Part shown: positions 1-24,180 of the stretch, one piece after another
How the letters are laid out: the number at the start of each line of letters is the position of its first letter
Position numbering within the stretch: the stretch's first letter is position 1
Assembly (NCBI RefSeq): GCF_034702125.1
Contig: NC_085880.1
Coordinates: forward strand, 37,815,906 to 37,879,905
Direction of reading: 5' to 3'
DNA from: Engraulis encrasicolus
Taxonomy: Eukaryota > Chordata > Actinopteri > Clupeiformes > Engraulidae
DNA length: 64,000 bases
Translations under genes and position numbers: made by a program
The notes under the pieces: model-generated
Seen by the model: the letters and a program-made list of their open reading frames with translations, nothing else
Told to the model about the DNA's origin: nothing
Databases searched by the model: none

Positions 1-124
1 TTGTGGGGTACTCTTAAAAGGCACTGGCAACAAATAAGGAGGCACTCAGTTTATATTGTGTCTTTCAATGTACACAGAGTGTAGTGTGTAGTGTGTAGTG
101 TGTGTGTGTCACAGAGGGAATGTA

Positions 125-234
<110 letters not shown>

Positions 235-240
235 CCCAAC

Positions 241-1189
241 GAGGTAATTGGCTAGTTTAATGAGCACATGTGGCCTTATACTAGATTGAACCCATCTCGC
301 CCATCACTGCCTTTTAGGAACTTGGAAGGTCTTCTGGGGGCCCAAATCAGTGTTTTGCCCTTGGGCCTTGCGGCACAACTGTTCTGATGAGAAATGCATG
401 ATGTGAAACTTGGCATACACTGCAGTGTTGTGTGCCGGGCCGCTAACTGCTTTGGCTGGGCCCAGGACAAATTTAGCGAAAAGGGCCCCCCACCTTAATA
501 CATTCAGTACAATGTAACAAGGACCCAATTTATTTCAAACATATCACTCTCATTTACTGCAGTGTTGCGGGTATAGTGAGTCCAACCATATCGCTCTCCT
601 TCATGGATCAGAAGAGCCAGAGCCTTACACAGCTATAATCTTCTTCTGTTCATTGGCCATGACGGATTAAACTGTTTTGCTAATTTCACAACAAACCACT
701 AGGCCTTCCAGATATCCTCATTTTGTTTGAGGATAAAAATTTGTAGAAAAGTTTTGCTTGGTGAATCAAGAAAAGCGCACAATCTCAGTGTGTGAAAAAA
801 GAAGATTCTTTTTTTAAGACCACTTATTATTCATCAAGTGACAACTTTTTGTCTAGGTCACAAGGATATGGTGATTATTTTTTTTTATTCAATTTCCTGC
901 GGCAAGTCAATATGCATACTGCGCTCTAAAGTGTAAATACGATTATTGTGCATGCTTTAATACCCCATTTCCTCATCGGGACTATGGGGGAAGTTATAAA
1001 TCACTTTGTGCAAATCAGCGGTACAACTCAACTCAACTTCAACAAAGTCATAGGGATGACATTGTTGTGTACAGTATACTTTCCATGGAACAAGAAAAGT
1101 TGTTTCACAGCCTGAATAGATAAATGGAAAGGGTTAAGATTTCCCCATTGTCATGTCCAAGTCTCTCACCTCCCTCCCACTCTTCCTCC
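241..1189. other. Intergenic, no gene seen
   Basis: No exon-like frame was recognised. Positions 430-535 resemble a diverged dispersed repeat with GGGCCC blocks and the phrase AGGACCCAATT, seen again near 52690, 59920 and 60180. The stretch 1140-1190 looks like a pyrimidine-rich SINE 3' fragment. Confidence 0.5.
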
Positions 1190-1197
1190 CTTCTAGG

Positions 1198-2261
1198 CAG
1201 TGTTAATTTTGTCGACTAGACTAAGACTAAATATATTAGTCGACTAAGCCTTTTAGAGTTTTAGTCGACTAAATTCTGACTAACAAAAATGATCTGTGAA
1301 AGACTAAAACTAGACAAAAATGTTGAGGACTTTTAGTCGACTAAATAATGACTAAACAAAAATGATTTGTGAAAGACTAAAAGCGACTAAGACTAAGAAC
1401 TAACTTTTAGTCGACTAAATTCTGACTAACAAAAATTATTTGTGAAAGACTAAAAGTGACTAAGATGTAGACTTTTTTGGGGGCTCAGACATAGGTTGGT
1501 ACAACCACAGCTAAAACCCATGAATTAATTGTTAAATTGTAATCAACCATTTAAAGGGACACAATGGGATTAGAAGTTTGATTAATTACAGCTGAATCCA
1601 CTGATACCTGTTTGAGTCATTAGTAAATGAATGCTCCGGACCACTTTCGCAGACCGCTGTCAAAAAATCCTGAATGTACCTTTTAGCAGACTTACCCGAA
1701 CAAATATAGGGGGAAAAGCTTCTCAAACAAAAAAATCCCTTTACGAATACGTACCACCAGAGACATATTCACATTTGTAGCCACTATTGACTGCTGGCAC
1801 AGTGGGATCAAAAACACTGTCACAGAAAGCTTAGCTAGGATAGATTTAGAGAAAGGCATGTCATTGGCATACAATCCTACATACAATCCTACATGTAGTG
1901 TCCCTTTCAGGCACAGTATTATAAATTTGATATTACCAGAATGGCAATGACCAATTTCTGATGCATTACAAAAGGCCCTGTGTTTTATTGTATTGTGACT
2001 AAAACTAAAGACTAAAATGTTTTGACTAAAACTAGACTAAAATGTTGAGGACTTTTAGTCGACTAAATAATGACTAAACAAAAATGACTTGTGAAAGACT
2101 AAAACTAGACAAAAATGTTGAGGACTTTTAGTCGACTAAATAATAACTATAATAACAAAAATGATTTTTGAAAGACTAAAAGCGACTAAGACTAAGAATA
2201 GAATTTGACATAAGACTAAGACTAAGACTAAATTGAAAAATGGATGACAAAATTAACACTG
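1198..2261. mobile_element. Non-autonomous hAT-type DNA transposon, 1.06 kb
   Basis: The ends are inverted repeats, CAGTGTTAATTTTGTC on the left and its exact complement on the right. Both sides are flanked by the same 8 bp, CTTCTAGG (1190-1197 and 2262-2269), the target-duplication length of hAT elements. The subterminal parts carry at least six copies of a TTAGTCGACTAA palindrome (for example near 1236, 1261, 1334, 1408, 2056, 2129). No transposase frame is visible, so it would need a transposase supplied from elsewhere. Confidence 0.9.
1909..1985 (+). repeat. Dispersed repeat with phrase ACCAGAATGGCAATGACC
   Basis: One copy of a family also seen at about 7497-7610, 29728-29808 (continuing at 30221-30310) and 45108-45275. 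This copy lies inside the 1198-2261 hAT element. Confidence 0.6.
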
Positions 2262-2500
2262 CTTCTAGGTAGATAAGTAGAATTACAGTCTTCCTGCATT
2301 TAGTTCTTCTCATTTAGTTTAGTTTAGTTTTAGTTTATTGGTTTATTTCATCAGGGACCATGTGCAAAATACATCAGTTACATAGTAAAAAGATGACATG
2401 CACCAGATTATAGCTAATAGCTTATTTCCATCTGCAGTCCCTGGGCATGTAAGATGCTTGCCATGGCCTAATATGCTGCTATAACCACTGTATACAGGTA

Positions 2501-2600
2501 GTGGCAGTGGCCTAATGGGTAGGGTGTTGGTCTGTCAGAGGGTTGCCGATTCTAATCCCACCCTTACCTCTCCCAAACCACCCATGGCTGTGACACATGA
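2501..2600 (+). mobile_element. tRNA-derived SINE, diverged
   Basis: A box-A-like GTGGCCTAATGGGTAGGG is followed by a box-B-like CCGATTCTAATCCC, then the TTACCTCTCCC pyrimidine stretch usual in the other SINEs of this window. The 3' end runs into CA-rich sequence. Confidence 0.6.
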
Positions 2601-2754
2601 AACCCAATACGTGTGTGTGCACCAACGCACACACACACGCATCTCTCTCTCTCTAACACACACACATCTCTTTTTATCTCTCACTCTCTAACGCACACAA
2701 ACACACAGCCATGTAGAATCAGATTTGTCTCTCTATATGTATCTCTCTCTCTCT

Positions 2755-2760
2755 CACACA

Positions 2761-2841
<81 letters not shown>
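2755..2841. repeat. (CACG)n/(CA)n compound microsatellite
   Basis: About eleven CGCA tetranucleotides followed by CA dinucleotides. The alternating purine-pyrimidine tract is of Z-DNA-forming type. Confidence 0.95.
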
Positions 2842-2843
<2 letters not shown>

Positions 2844-3710
2844 CTGCCCCTTGTACAGTACAACGCAAGCATACTAATAGCGTTTCCTCTGAGAAAATGC
2901 AGTTTAGTTGCAGGTTCAAACAAAAAAAGAGCGAAAATGTCAATGACATAATTAGCTCCCTGAACATTAAAGCATAACTTCAGCCTATTTCACCATGCAG
3001 TTGTAATGCTCACACTACCCTGGACTTGTCCGTACCAGAGATTTTTCCCCTCTCCTCAGCCTTTTCCAAGATCCTGGTCATTGTAATAGGGGCAGGTGTT
3101 TGTTCACAATTCAAAAAAAAACATATTGATTTATTCCCAAAAACATCCAAAAGGTTATGCAACATCAGCAGACAACTAGTACACAGCAAAACCTTTTGGG
3201 GAAAGTTTTGGAGTAGGCCTATGTTAAGATTTTTTGTAAATGTAAACAAACCATGCCCCCATTAGAATAGCTCTGATCTTGAAAAGGGCTGAGCCGACAA
3301 ATGTGGCATCACTGGGTACTGGCAAGTCAAGGGTAGCGTGACCAATACAAAAGCATATTGAAATTGGCTGAAGGGGTGTGTGTGTGTAATAATATCGTCC
3401 TCAACTGTAAATACCTACATGTCGTTGTTGATGAAGTTGAAGAGAAGCCATGCACAAATGCATTTGAAACTCCACACATCTACTGCAGTATACTTTTCAG
3501 AGAACAAGAGCAGTCATACGCCTCTCTTCTAAAGAAAAGTAAGAAAGAAAGAAAGCATTAGATACTGGGATTATCATCAGAGAAAACCACGGAGGAAGAC
3601 ACCAGATGTTTCTGTGCTAATAAATGAAAGTGATGGGAGCCGAGAGAATTTGTTCCTACATGCCTTCTGCCTGCATAGGTACCATCGCCTGAAGCAACAA
3701 CTTCAGAGAA

Positions 3711-3768
3711 GAGGAGGAGGAGGAGGAGGAGGAGAGAGGAGGAGGAGGAGGAGGAGAGAGGAGAGAGT
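3711..3768. repeat. (GGA)n/(GA)n purine tract
   Basis: AGG triplets interrupted by GAGAG, all purine on the plus strand. Confidence 0.9.
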
Positions 3769-4102
3769 GTGAAAAAAAGACGGGGAGGGGTAAAAAACAA
3801 AAAGGGAGGTCTTTATTCTTGTTTCAATTTGGTATCGCTGTCTAGGCCTCAAGCCCCAGCATGCCCCTCTCCTGCTCCAGCCTTTAATGAGATATCACAG
3901 GCAAGAAAGAAGCAGAAGGAAAAAAAAACAAAACAGCCAGCTAAACAAAAGACAGTTCACAGCACTGCACATGCACATGCACGGCAACTACTGGGGCTCT
4001 GCTCTGTTCATTTAAGAGTACAACAAATGTAGTGTCTAGTACAGGCTAAAAACAAACAGTTATACAGGATGTTGTTAACCGTAAAGAGAATAGACCCAGA
4101 GC

Positions 4103-4195
4103 ATGGGTCATGTCCCAATCCTACCCCATCTCTCTGTCTTTCTCTCCACCTCATTTCCTTTCTTCCCCTTCACTGTCCTGTACCAATAAAGGTTA
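4103..4195 (+). mobile_element. SINE 3' fragment
   Basis: GGTCATGTCCC followed by a pyrimidine-rich tract and CCAATAAAGG matches the 3' half of the tRNA-SINEs near 15060-15160 and 61390-61480. The tRNA-like 5' half is missing. Confidence 0.5.
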
Positions 4196-4517
4196 ACCCA
4201 TTTTAGCCTAAGGCACCAGCAAAAAAACGCCTGCTGAATGCCCAAGCCCTTTTAGAGGAAAGGTACCCTCTGCCTATTAAAATGTTAATATCTCAGCCCC
4301 CAAAGCACATAAAAACATGAAATAAGTATACGCATTTAAAAGTTAGGACCCTCATCTTGCATTTGAATGTCTTCATTCAGCTCTAACACACCCACATTTT
4401 TAATATAAAAGCTCAATTCTCAAGAGCCTGAATACAGTGTATATGTCGCTGCAGGCACCAAAGGTTAAACAACGTATGCGCAGTATTAGGCAAAAATGGG
4501 TTAAAATACCGCCAAAC

Positions 4518-4613
4518 AAATACATAGATGAAATTTTAAAAATGAACTAACCCAAAGAGAATATTTGGGAATCTTTGGGTTATTTTTTTAAATTTCATCT
4601 ATGTACTGTATTT
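4518..4613. repeat. Short inverted-repeat (hairpin) element
   Basis: The left arm with ACATAGATGAAATTTTAAA and ACCCAAAG is mirrored by CTTTGGGT and TTTAAATTTCATCTATGT on the right. Arms are about 40 bp around a short loop, typical of a MITE remnant. Confidence 0.75.
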
Positions 4614-5321
4614 GTCAGGTAAAATCTTTTATTAACCATTGAAAAAAGCCAATAGCTGGCCTGGCAGGACAGTGCAATTCCTATCATGCATGTAAGTGTA
4701 AAGAAACAACTTAGCTCATCTTTCTGTGGTTGAAGTAGTACCTTTCTTTGTCACACACACACACACACACACTGGCTGACATTCTTGGCATAGCTGGTTG
4801 TTTTGTCAATTCAAGGTGAGATTCTTGCAATGCATCTGTTGCTCAACCTCCCCCATCCCCCTATTTTCCATTGTAGGAATACCAACCAAAGTGGCGGTTC
4901 AGGGGCGGTATGCGGCTGGCTGTGTGGCTGTGCTGCAATGTTGGGTTGCCAGATGAGGTTGATGATTTCCGGCCCAAAAAATGCTCCAAACCCGCCCGGA
5001 AGCACTAAATCCCGCCCAATTCTATTGATTTCTATGGCTAAAAATTCTCTGAAATCCATTTTTACCCGCAGACGGTCATCCTAAGCAGCCCAATTGGGCA
5101 GGAAACCGCCCAAGCTGGCAACACTGTAGCCTGCCTACATGCTGGCAACCAGCAACAGAATCCTTTGTCCTTTGTTTGAAAAACTACAGATTCCCTCAAT
5201 CAAGACATTAGTTTAGTTTGTTGAGCAGCTAACCATGTAAGAAGTCGGATCACTTTTGTAAAATGAAGCAGAGAGTAGACAATGAAATGAGCGCGATGAA
5301 GGCTTGTATAGGTACCACGCA

Positions 5322-5346
5322 CTGATGATGGCTTGAGAGCCGAAAC
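5322..5346 (+). ncRNA. Hammerhead-ribozyme-like core
   Basis: CTGATGA is followed by a 4-bp stem (GGCT/AGCC, loop TGAG) and GAAAC, which is the hammerhead core order. The bases after GAAAC depart from the GTC expected at a cleavage site, so activity is doubtful. Confidence 0.4.
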
Positions 5347-5825
5347 ACATTTGCTTGTGGACATGGTGGTAATTTAGAAATAAATAATGAGACGTAGCTT
5401 GTGAGTGCTGATTTTTCTTCTTTAAGTTGATACCTTTTATCGCGCAGTGCGCACACCCAAAGTCATTCATTTTTCCAAGAAGTTGAGTGCGTCCTCAGAC
5501 AAACTTGAAGGCTTGTATAGACAGCCATACTGTGGGGCCTGTGTAGTCTGATTCCTGAGGTGCTGTCAATGTGCTCTTATGTAAGACAGTCTGTTGGTAT
5601 GATGTTGAATACAGACAACGTTTTTAGATTGTGTTACTAGGCATCCCAGATTTACCCAAAGTCCTCCAAAACACATGTAGTGAACACAGTAAACATGATG
5701 ACAAGGCTTTGACCCATTTCATATTTCAATATGCAATAACAGTCTTTAAATGGAATTTCTGATGAATTTGTCCACACTGAAAAAAACTTAAAGGTTCTGC
5801 AGAGAGTCTTCATTTGGATGGGAGC

Positions 5826-6455
5826 GTGTCCGTGTTCCCACAGCCCATTGGTCCCACATTACTAAAACTTTTAACATTCATTTCTAGACCAGTGGTTCTC
5901 AAAGTGCGGTCCGGGGACCACTGGTGGTCCACGACAGAGCTCAAGTGGTCCGCAAAGGGATTTCTACTTTTCCAATACAAGCTAGCAGAAGACTATATAT
6001 ACAACACATTATTACAAAGCCAAACATGTCTGAAGTCATATTTTCACCACAATAAGACAGGCTTGTAAATGTGAATAAAAAGTAAGTGATCTGCATCAAA
6101 ATTAGTGTTGCAATAGCACCCGTCAACTGTCAATTCAGTTGTCAGGTGGTCCCTGGACATTTTTGGGGGAACAAAGTGGTCCTTGGTCTGAAAAAGTTTG
6201 AGAATCACTGTTCTAGACCCATTGGTCCCACAGCATATTCCTGCTGTCCCATGTTCCCACATTTCAAATAACTTGTTGAAATTGAGACCCTATGTTCCAT
6301 GGCGGGGAGAAAGGTGCGTTCTCTTAGTTTACTCGGAAATGTGGGAAAATGGAGTTGTGGGACATATGGCCTATATTTGAATAATTTCTTTAACATGTTG
6401 GAAAATGGAGCCGGAGGAATAAGCTGTGGGACCAATGGGCTGTGGGAACATAGAG
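5826..6455. repeat. Palindromic repeat interrupted by a hAT MITE
   Basis: GTTCCCACAGCCCATTGG near 5832 is mirrored by CCAATGGGCTGTGGGAAC near 6432, with further inverted copies of the same phrases between 6220 and 6300. The 5890-6210 element is inserted in the left part. Confidence 0.7.
5890..6210. mobile_element. hAT MITE, 321 bp
   Basis: Ends are CAGTGGTTCTCAAA and TTTGAGAATCACTG. The flanking 8-bp duplication is TTCTAGAC at 5882-5889 and 6211-6218. No coding capacity. It interrupts the palindromic repeat around it. Confidence 0.93.
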
Positions 6456-6497
6456 CTGACCCCCATTTGGGTTGTGGAGACCCATCCATTGTATATT

Positions 6498-6606
6498 AGA
6501 GAGGATCCGTGGCACTCAAGGTTACAATTTTTATTACACGTTCTATTTGGCTGCCAAATAAAAAGTATAAAAATTGTAACCTTGAGTGCCTCATCGGATC
6601 TTCTCT
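6498..6606. repeat. Hairpin MITE, about 109 bp
   Basis: The left arm with GGCACTCAAGGTTACAATTT is mirrored by AAATTGTAACCTTGAGTGCC on the right. The outer bases AGAGAGGATC and GATCTTCTCT also pair imperfectly. Confidence 0.8.
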
Positions 6607-8327
6607 GCCCTGAAGTCTTTGGGGAAATTTTCATTTTTACACTATAGTCCGACTCACCACAAAATCGGTTAATATAGAACAGAGGTAGCGTCTTTTTTTT
6701 TTACAAGGTCTAAAACCCTTAAAATGTAATTAAATTATATGTATTTTATTCTTCTTTTCTTTCTTTTCAATTGATGGTTGTTTATATGTATAGAATGTTT
6801 TAACTGTAGGCTATATGATTTTATTGTTGGACTCCAGGAAGAATAGCTGGGTCTCTGCCAAGCTAATAGGGATCCTAATAAACTTAACTAAACTAAACCA
6901 TTCAGAAGTGCAGTGAAAAGGTTTCTCTGTTGCAGGCCTACATGGGCATATAGAACAGGTGTATATGTAGCCTACGTAGGTGTAACTGATAGCATGGAAG
7001 GGTGAGTTTGGCACGATTCTGGTTTCAACCAGGTAAATGGAAGGCCTTGGGCTAGTCGACAAGATCTGATATCACATGGAGCCAGAGGGGACTTTGTGAG
7101 ATCTGCATACCAAAACTATTCACGCCGACAGGAAGTATTCCATTTCACACACGTTACTACCACATTGCTGCTTTTTAAAAGGTTCATCATACCATGGAAA
7201 GAGACAAACTGTGACTGCTTTCTCTTAGTCAGATACCGGCAATTAATCTGAGGTATTTAGACGTGATTCACGATACTGACATTGCTAATGCGTGAGTGAT
7301 TGAGATGGCGTAGTGTTAATGGTGTCATTGGCAGGGTGTGTCACTGCTGTAGCTGTACAGAGTCAACACACTTGTGGAGAATGCTGTCTCACGGCATTCC
7401 AGAATCGTGGCTTACCTGCAAACATGCAGTAGGCTAGAGGAAAGAATATGATTGCCAATTCTTTGAGGGATGAAAAAAACATAAGAGGACCTTTTAACCC
7501 GTTAAAACACAGTGTTATACATTTGTTGTTACCAGAATGGCAATGACCAGAGTCATAGTGCCCTGTGTCACTAAAGGCCCTGCAATACTAAAGGCCCATG
7601 GGGTTAAATCACACCATCAAAAGAATTGGCCTTTCAAATTGGCTTGTAGGCTACTACAACAGAAATAAGTAAGTCAGGGACATGTGAAGCTGTATCCACG
7701 CAAATAAGTTTAGACATTGTGTGTAATGCTCTTTTTTGTCATGCTTATGAACTTTGAAACCAGCAGGCCTATCTCTGACAGAATAGCTCGTTCCACAACA
7801 CTGTCCATGCATGTCTGTTCACAGCACGACTCGCAGAAATCCTCTAGAAGCATGGGCCTGTTTCATAAAGCTGGTGTCAAAAACAAAGACAAAGACAAAG
7901 ACATGCTTGGCATCCGGGCAATCTGCAATGCTCCTCTTGCTTAAGGAAAGTCAGGATTCCTGCGATGCTATCTCTAGACGCTCAACATGCAGACAGGACA
8001 GCCATACTCAGATTTCACAACCACAAACTCAAAACACAGGTTTGTTCCTGTTCGCCATGGCTAGAATGTTTCAGGGCAAAATATTGTTTTTTTAATCAAC
8101 TATCCATCCGTCCATGATGATTGCTCAGAGCTTACAAGAATCCAAACCTCAGACGCAGTTGAAAACCAAGTTAGGAGGCTGTATCAATTAACAAAGCCTT
8201 GTCCAACATCCCTTGTAATGTGTCTATAGAGAAAAGAAATGAATGCGCCTAAACCATATTTCAAGTGAGCTAGTGGTGCGCACATCCAAGACACAGGTGC
8301 AGGACAAAAGGTGAGATACTATGAGAA

Positions 8328-8445
8328 CAAAGGTTGAATGTCCGCACACTTACTCCAGTTTTCATTTTTGTTTTATTTGTGAAAATTTGGGAAAAAGAAA
8401 ACAAAAAGAAAAAACGGGAGCAAGTGTGCAGACATTCAACCTTTG
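8328..8445. repeat. Palindromic element, about 118 bp
   Basis: CAAAGGTTGAATGTCCGCAC at the left pairs with the right arm ending in CATTCAACCTTTG. Its build resembles the hammerhead-carrying palindromes at 16814-16912 and 33030-33165, but no clear core remains in its centre. Confidence 0.7.
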
Positions 8446-9444
8446 ATTCCTAAACATATTTCAGAAATGTAAGAGGAAGTCAGAGTTTGGCCTTGTGAGT
8501 GGCGAGCGGAGCGACAATACCACAAAGGGGAGGAAGCAACCAATTTCACCTCAACCAATGGCGGAACAATTGCACACAAAGCCCCAGGGCAACACACTGA
8601 TAGGGCCCCCCTATACGTCCTGCAAAGGCCATAATAGGACCCCATTACTAATACAGGAAGGCCCTGGGCCCAGATGCAAATGCCCTGCATGACCCCCCCT
8701 ATAGTTCCGGCTCTGACCTCAACCTAAACCTGAAACTTGGTAGAATGTCACAACAAGCATTCATTTGGTCGGACTTCAAACACATACCAAGACAAGAGTG
8801 CATGCTACCTGTAGATATGCCAAATTGAGTAAGAACGCATCACCATGACAAAAGTTCATTGTTTAGCCATGCACTTGTAACTGATTGTTATCCCTGGTTG
8901 TAACTTGTAACTGATGTTATCCCCGGTTCCTTCCAAGCCAAATAGTGAATGCCATAGTGAGTTGGGGGTGGGGAACCTTTTTCATTAGAGGGGCCGCTTC
9001 AAATTCATCCGAGGGCTGTAAAAGTCCTCTGAGGGCTGTACGATGAACACAAACCAGGATTTCCCCCTGCACTTTAGGCCTATATTGAAGGCAGTGACCT
9101 TTAAAACAGACCCCACCTTCTCTAGGTCCCCTGAATAGAACTTAATTGTATTGCAACGGTATCTTCTAAGATTCAAGAGTCATATTTCATGTGAAGCTGC
9201 AACATTAAAACTATGTCGGGTGTCGGATCAAATGACCTCAAGGGCCACAAACGTTGTAAATGAGGTGGGGGGGATGGGTGGGGTTTTAAATGAGCCCTCA
9301 CAACATTAACAATGTATTCCAAGTCATCTGTAAGTTATATTTTTCCTGAAACTGCTGCTGTTAAGACCAGGACATACTGTATAAGTTATTTTAGATTTTG
9401 ACATTTTGAGTCACGACTATGACAATGAAGTCACATATAAGACA

Positions 9445-9958
9445 AAAAAATTATACATTTTATTAGTAGATTTAAAAAAGCAGCATGTCAAGACATACAG
9501 AAACAAAAAAAACATTTGATGTGTCCAGCTTTAACATACACAGTATGTTGTGGTCAGCCACCAGAGTCCTCTTTCTAATATGCGGACTCCCGTCCTCTCT
9601 TGCCTGCTTGCCTGCTTGTGGCCTCGTGAGGACGTCACTGAAGACAGAAATTGACTACTGTCTATTGAAATTGAAGACAGATTTCACCATCTCGCAAAAA
9701 GCGCAATTCTAATGTCATTTTCTCATTTGCAATCGGGATGGTGAGAGAAGAATAGCCCCCCAAGAGTTGTGGTGGGTAGGCTAACACAGCAGGGAAACTT
9801 TGTTGTTTTCTCAACGGAGACAGGGCGTCAGCAAAACGTGAGGCCACAAGTGCAGGCTGAGGACGGGAGTCCGCATACTGGAAAAGAACACCATTTCAGA
9901 CACCTGTCTGGAGGAAGTCCGCTAGCCAGAGGTGTTAGCAGGAAGTCCGCTGGAGGTG
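9445..9958 (-). other. exo1: exo1 3' UTR (inferred)
   Basis: This follows the exo1 stop codon on the minus strand and ends near an AATAAA signal. It contains a long imperfect inverted repeat: 9578-9627 pairs with about 9835-9879, sharing TGCGGACTCCCGTCCTC and TTGTGGCCTC. The transcript could fold into a double-stranded stem with a loop of about 210 nt. The 3' limit is inferred from the signal only. Confidence 0.5.
9459..9464 (-). terminator. exo1: Candidate exo1 poly(A) signal
   Basis: TTTATT on the plus strand reads AATAAA on the minus strand, about 495 nt after the exo1 stop. Other signals were not excluded. Confidence 0.45.
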
Positions 9959-22018
<12,060 letters not shown>

Positions 22019-22900
22019 CTACTGCAATTTACAAAAGGAAGAAAAAAAACATTGAGCAATGAGATAACAGAACGCATCAAATGAAGAAGTCAAGAAGTGG
22101 GCATTTCTGGTTTGGGGGGGGTCCTGCCTGAGATACTGTGTGAATAGTAAAGCTGGTCTTCAGAGTTAGACGTGTTTACAGCACAGTCGAAAGGAATTAT
22201 GGCAGGAATACCGGTATCTTACTTTTCCTGGCCAATTTGCCCACGTTTGCAAGCGTATGGAGGACAAATTGTCCCACAAGCTAGACGGCTCTGGTTACAA
22301 TGTAACTATAAGCTTAACGCCACAAGTCTTGTATTTTAAATGTCACTCCGCAAAAGTAGTTCCTGACTTAATTCAGCAACTTAGCATAACTTGGGTCCAT
22401 AGAGTCTGCAGTTGGGTCGTTCATGGTGGTCATAACCAAAGCTATGTTCGAAAATTGTCGAATGTTCAGCATCAGAACTAGCAAAAAAATAACGACAAAT
22501 GACCAGGGTTCGAGTTAAGAAATAACTAGCATATGGCTAATTCTGGATCCTGCTTGCGAGACACCTCCTCGACCATGCGTATGCAAACGAAACAAAACCT
22601 ACACCCATGTACACAACAGGCGAGCTTTTACAAGATGTTGGTTCACTTGTTAGTAAAACTAACCGTAGTTCTAAACCTCCGTTCGTGCCTTCACAGCCCA
22701 ACAACAACAACAACAGAGATTCTATGGGCATCCAGTCTCTCTGACAACACGGTTGGCGCCCAATGTGTCGTTGCCTACTAGTTCTCAGCCAAAGCCTCAA
22801 ACGACTACTTCGTTTAACCCAAATATGAATGGCATTTAATTGACACGTTTGCATAACAATAAACAGTTATGTAATATATCATTACTTTTATTAAGCTTAC

Positions 22901-22975
22901 CTAATTCATCCAGTGTTGTGGTAACAATCCCTTGCCAGTGCCTTCGGACTTTAGCGGCAAAATTGACGTTTGCTA
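22901..22975 (-). other. exo1: exo1 non-coding first exon and promoter (inferred)
   Basis: A good donor, ATTAG|GTAAGC (GT at 22900-22899), matches the AG acceptor at 22022-22023 ahead of the start codon. The minus strand has TTTGCCGC (22961-22954), fitting the E2F consensus TTTSSCGC, and a CCAAT-box sequence near 23005. The transcription start is not determined. Confidence 0.5.
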
Positions 22976-23227
22976 ACATTGGACAACGTAATTTTACGCA
23001 GCCCAATCACTGAGCGAACAGTGGCCTGGCCCAGCCCAGTGGAAGAATGAGGTATTTTGGGATATGTGGTTTGTTGGGAAGATAATGTAGCCTACTCTAT
23101 GATATAATAACTCTCAGGGATTGTTGTTTTCAAGGCAAAAAAAAAACCCTACCTATTTAGACGACTGGTCTGAGTTGTTCTTTGAAAGTGTGGTGCTCTT
23201 TCACGCTTATGTGATGCATAGAACATA

Positions 23228-24180
23228 GGGTGAACATTGATAAAGTGGGACAACTGGTAAAGTGCATTTATCATCAATATCTTCATATTGCTTTACTGTA
23301 GCCAATTAAATCTTTTGGATATATTTTCTCTAGCATGTAATGTTTAAAATATAATATTAAGTGTGGTTGTGATGTCTTCCTGGGGGGCGTGATAACATGT
23401 CATTCAAAGGCTGAACCAAAAAAACAACGATTTTGAAAATGACATAGCAATCTGAGGTCAATAATGTTAAGGGCCTAGCACTTTAAATATTGATGTTAGG
23501 CCTCAACAACTGTTTTCATATGAAAGGTGACTTCATTAAGTATCATCTAGTTAAAAATGCATTAATTTTTTAAATAAAATATTTTAATTAGGGGCACATT
23601 TTCCACCGTCCCACTTTACCAATGGCTATTGGTAAAGTGGGACAGGGCACATTTTTTATGGTGAAACAGCAAATAGTGTTTTATATTTCAATAAAATGTT
23701 GCTTATAATTGCTTATTATAAGAAAATTACTAATAAAATCGTGTATTAGTCTCTTTTTCAGAAGTAATATGCATGCTGTATCAGGTTTATGGGTGCGTTG
23801 CATGTAAACAGGTTTATGCAACAAATTCTTCATATAAAGGTAACAAAATGTATGTAAACAAACAGTTTTTACATAAATGCACATATAACAAACTTAAATA
23901 TCCATGTCAATTGTGTAATAAATAAAATAAAATGTAAAAAGCAGCAATGTCCCACTCTACCAGTGGTCAGGAAGTTCATTCTGAACTTGGCCAGAACTGT
24001 TTAAAGCAAAATAATTTCTTCTGTGATGAAAATATTTACAACATTTCTGCTTAATTTTGTTAAAGACACCCTAGATTTGGAAAATAACATAAAAGTTTGA
24101 CATGTGATTTAATGGCATTTGCCTACAATGGCAGAAAACCTGAAATTTCAAAAATCGTCCCACTTTACCAATGTTCACCC
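23228..24180. mobile_element. TIR element D, 953 bp, with central palindrome
   Basis: Ends GGGTGAACATTG.TAAAGTGG and complement, flanked by TA on both sides. The phrase GTCCCACTTTACCAAT recurs: at the right end, in an inverted pair at 23608-23643 with 16-bp perfect arms, and diverged near 23949. No transposase frame seen. Confidence 0.75.

Larger units (their letters stand above)
2842..9440. other. Repeat-rich intergenic DNA, no gene seen
   Basis: No spliced gene or conserved protein was recognised on either strand. The stretch holds hairpin elements and a hAT MITE listed separately, plus scattered hAT-end fragments (for example the GGGGTGGGGAACC phrase near 8967). Short open frames here lack recognisable domains. 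Confidence 0.5.
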
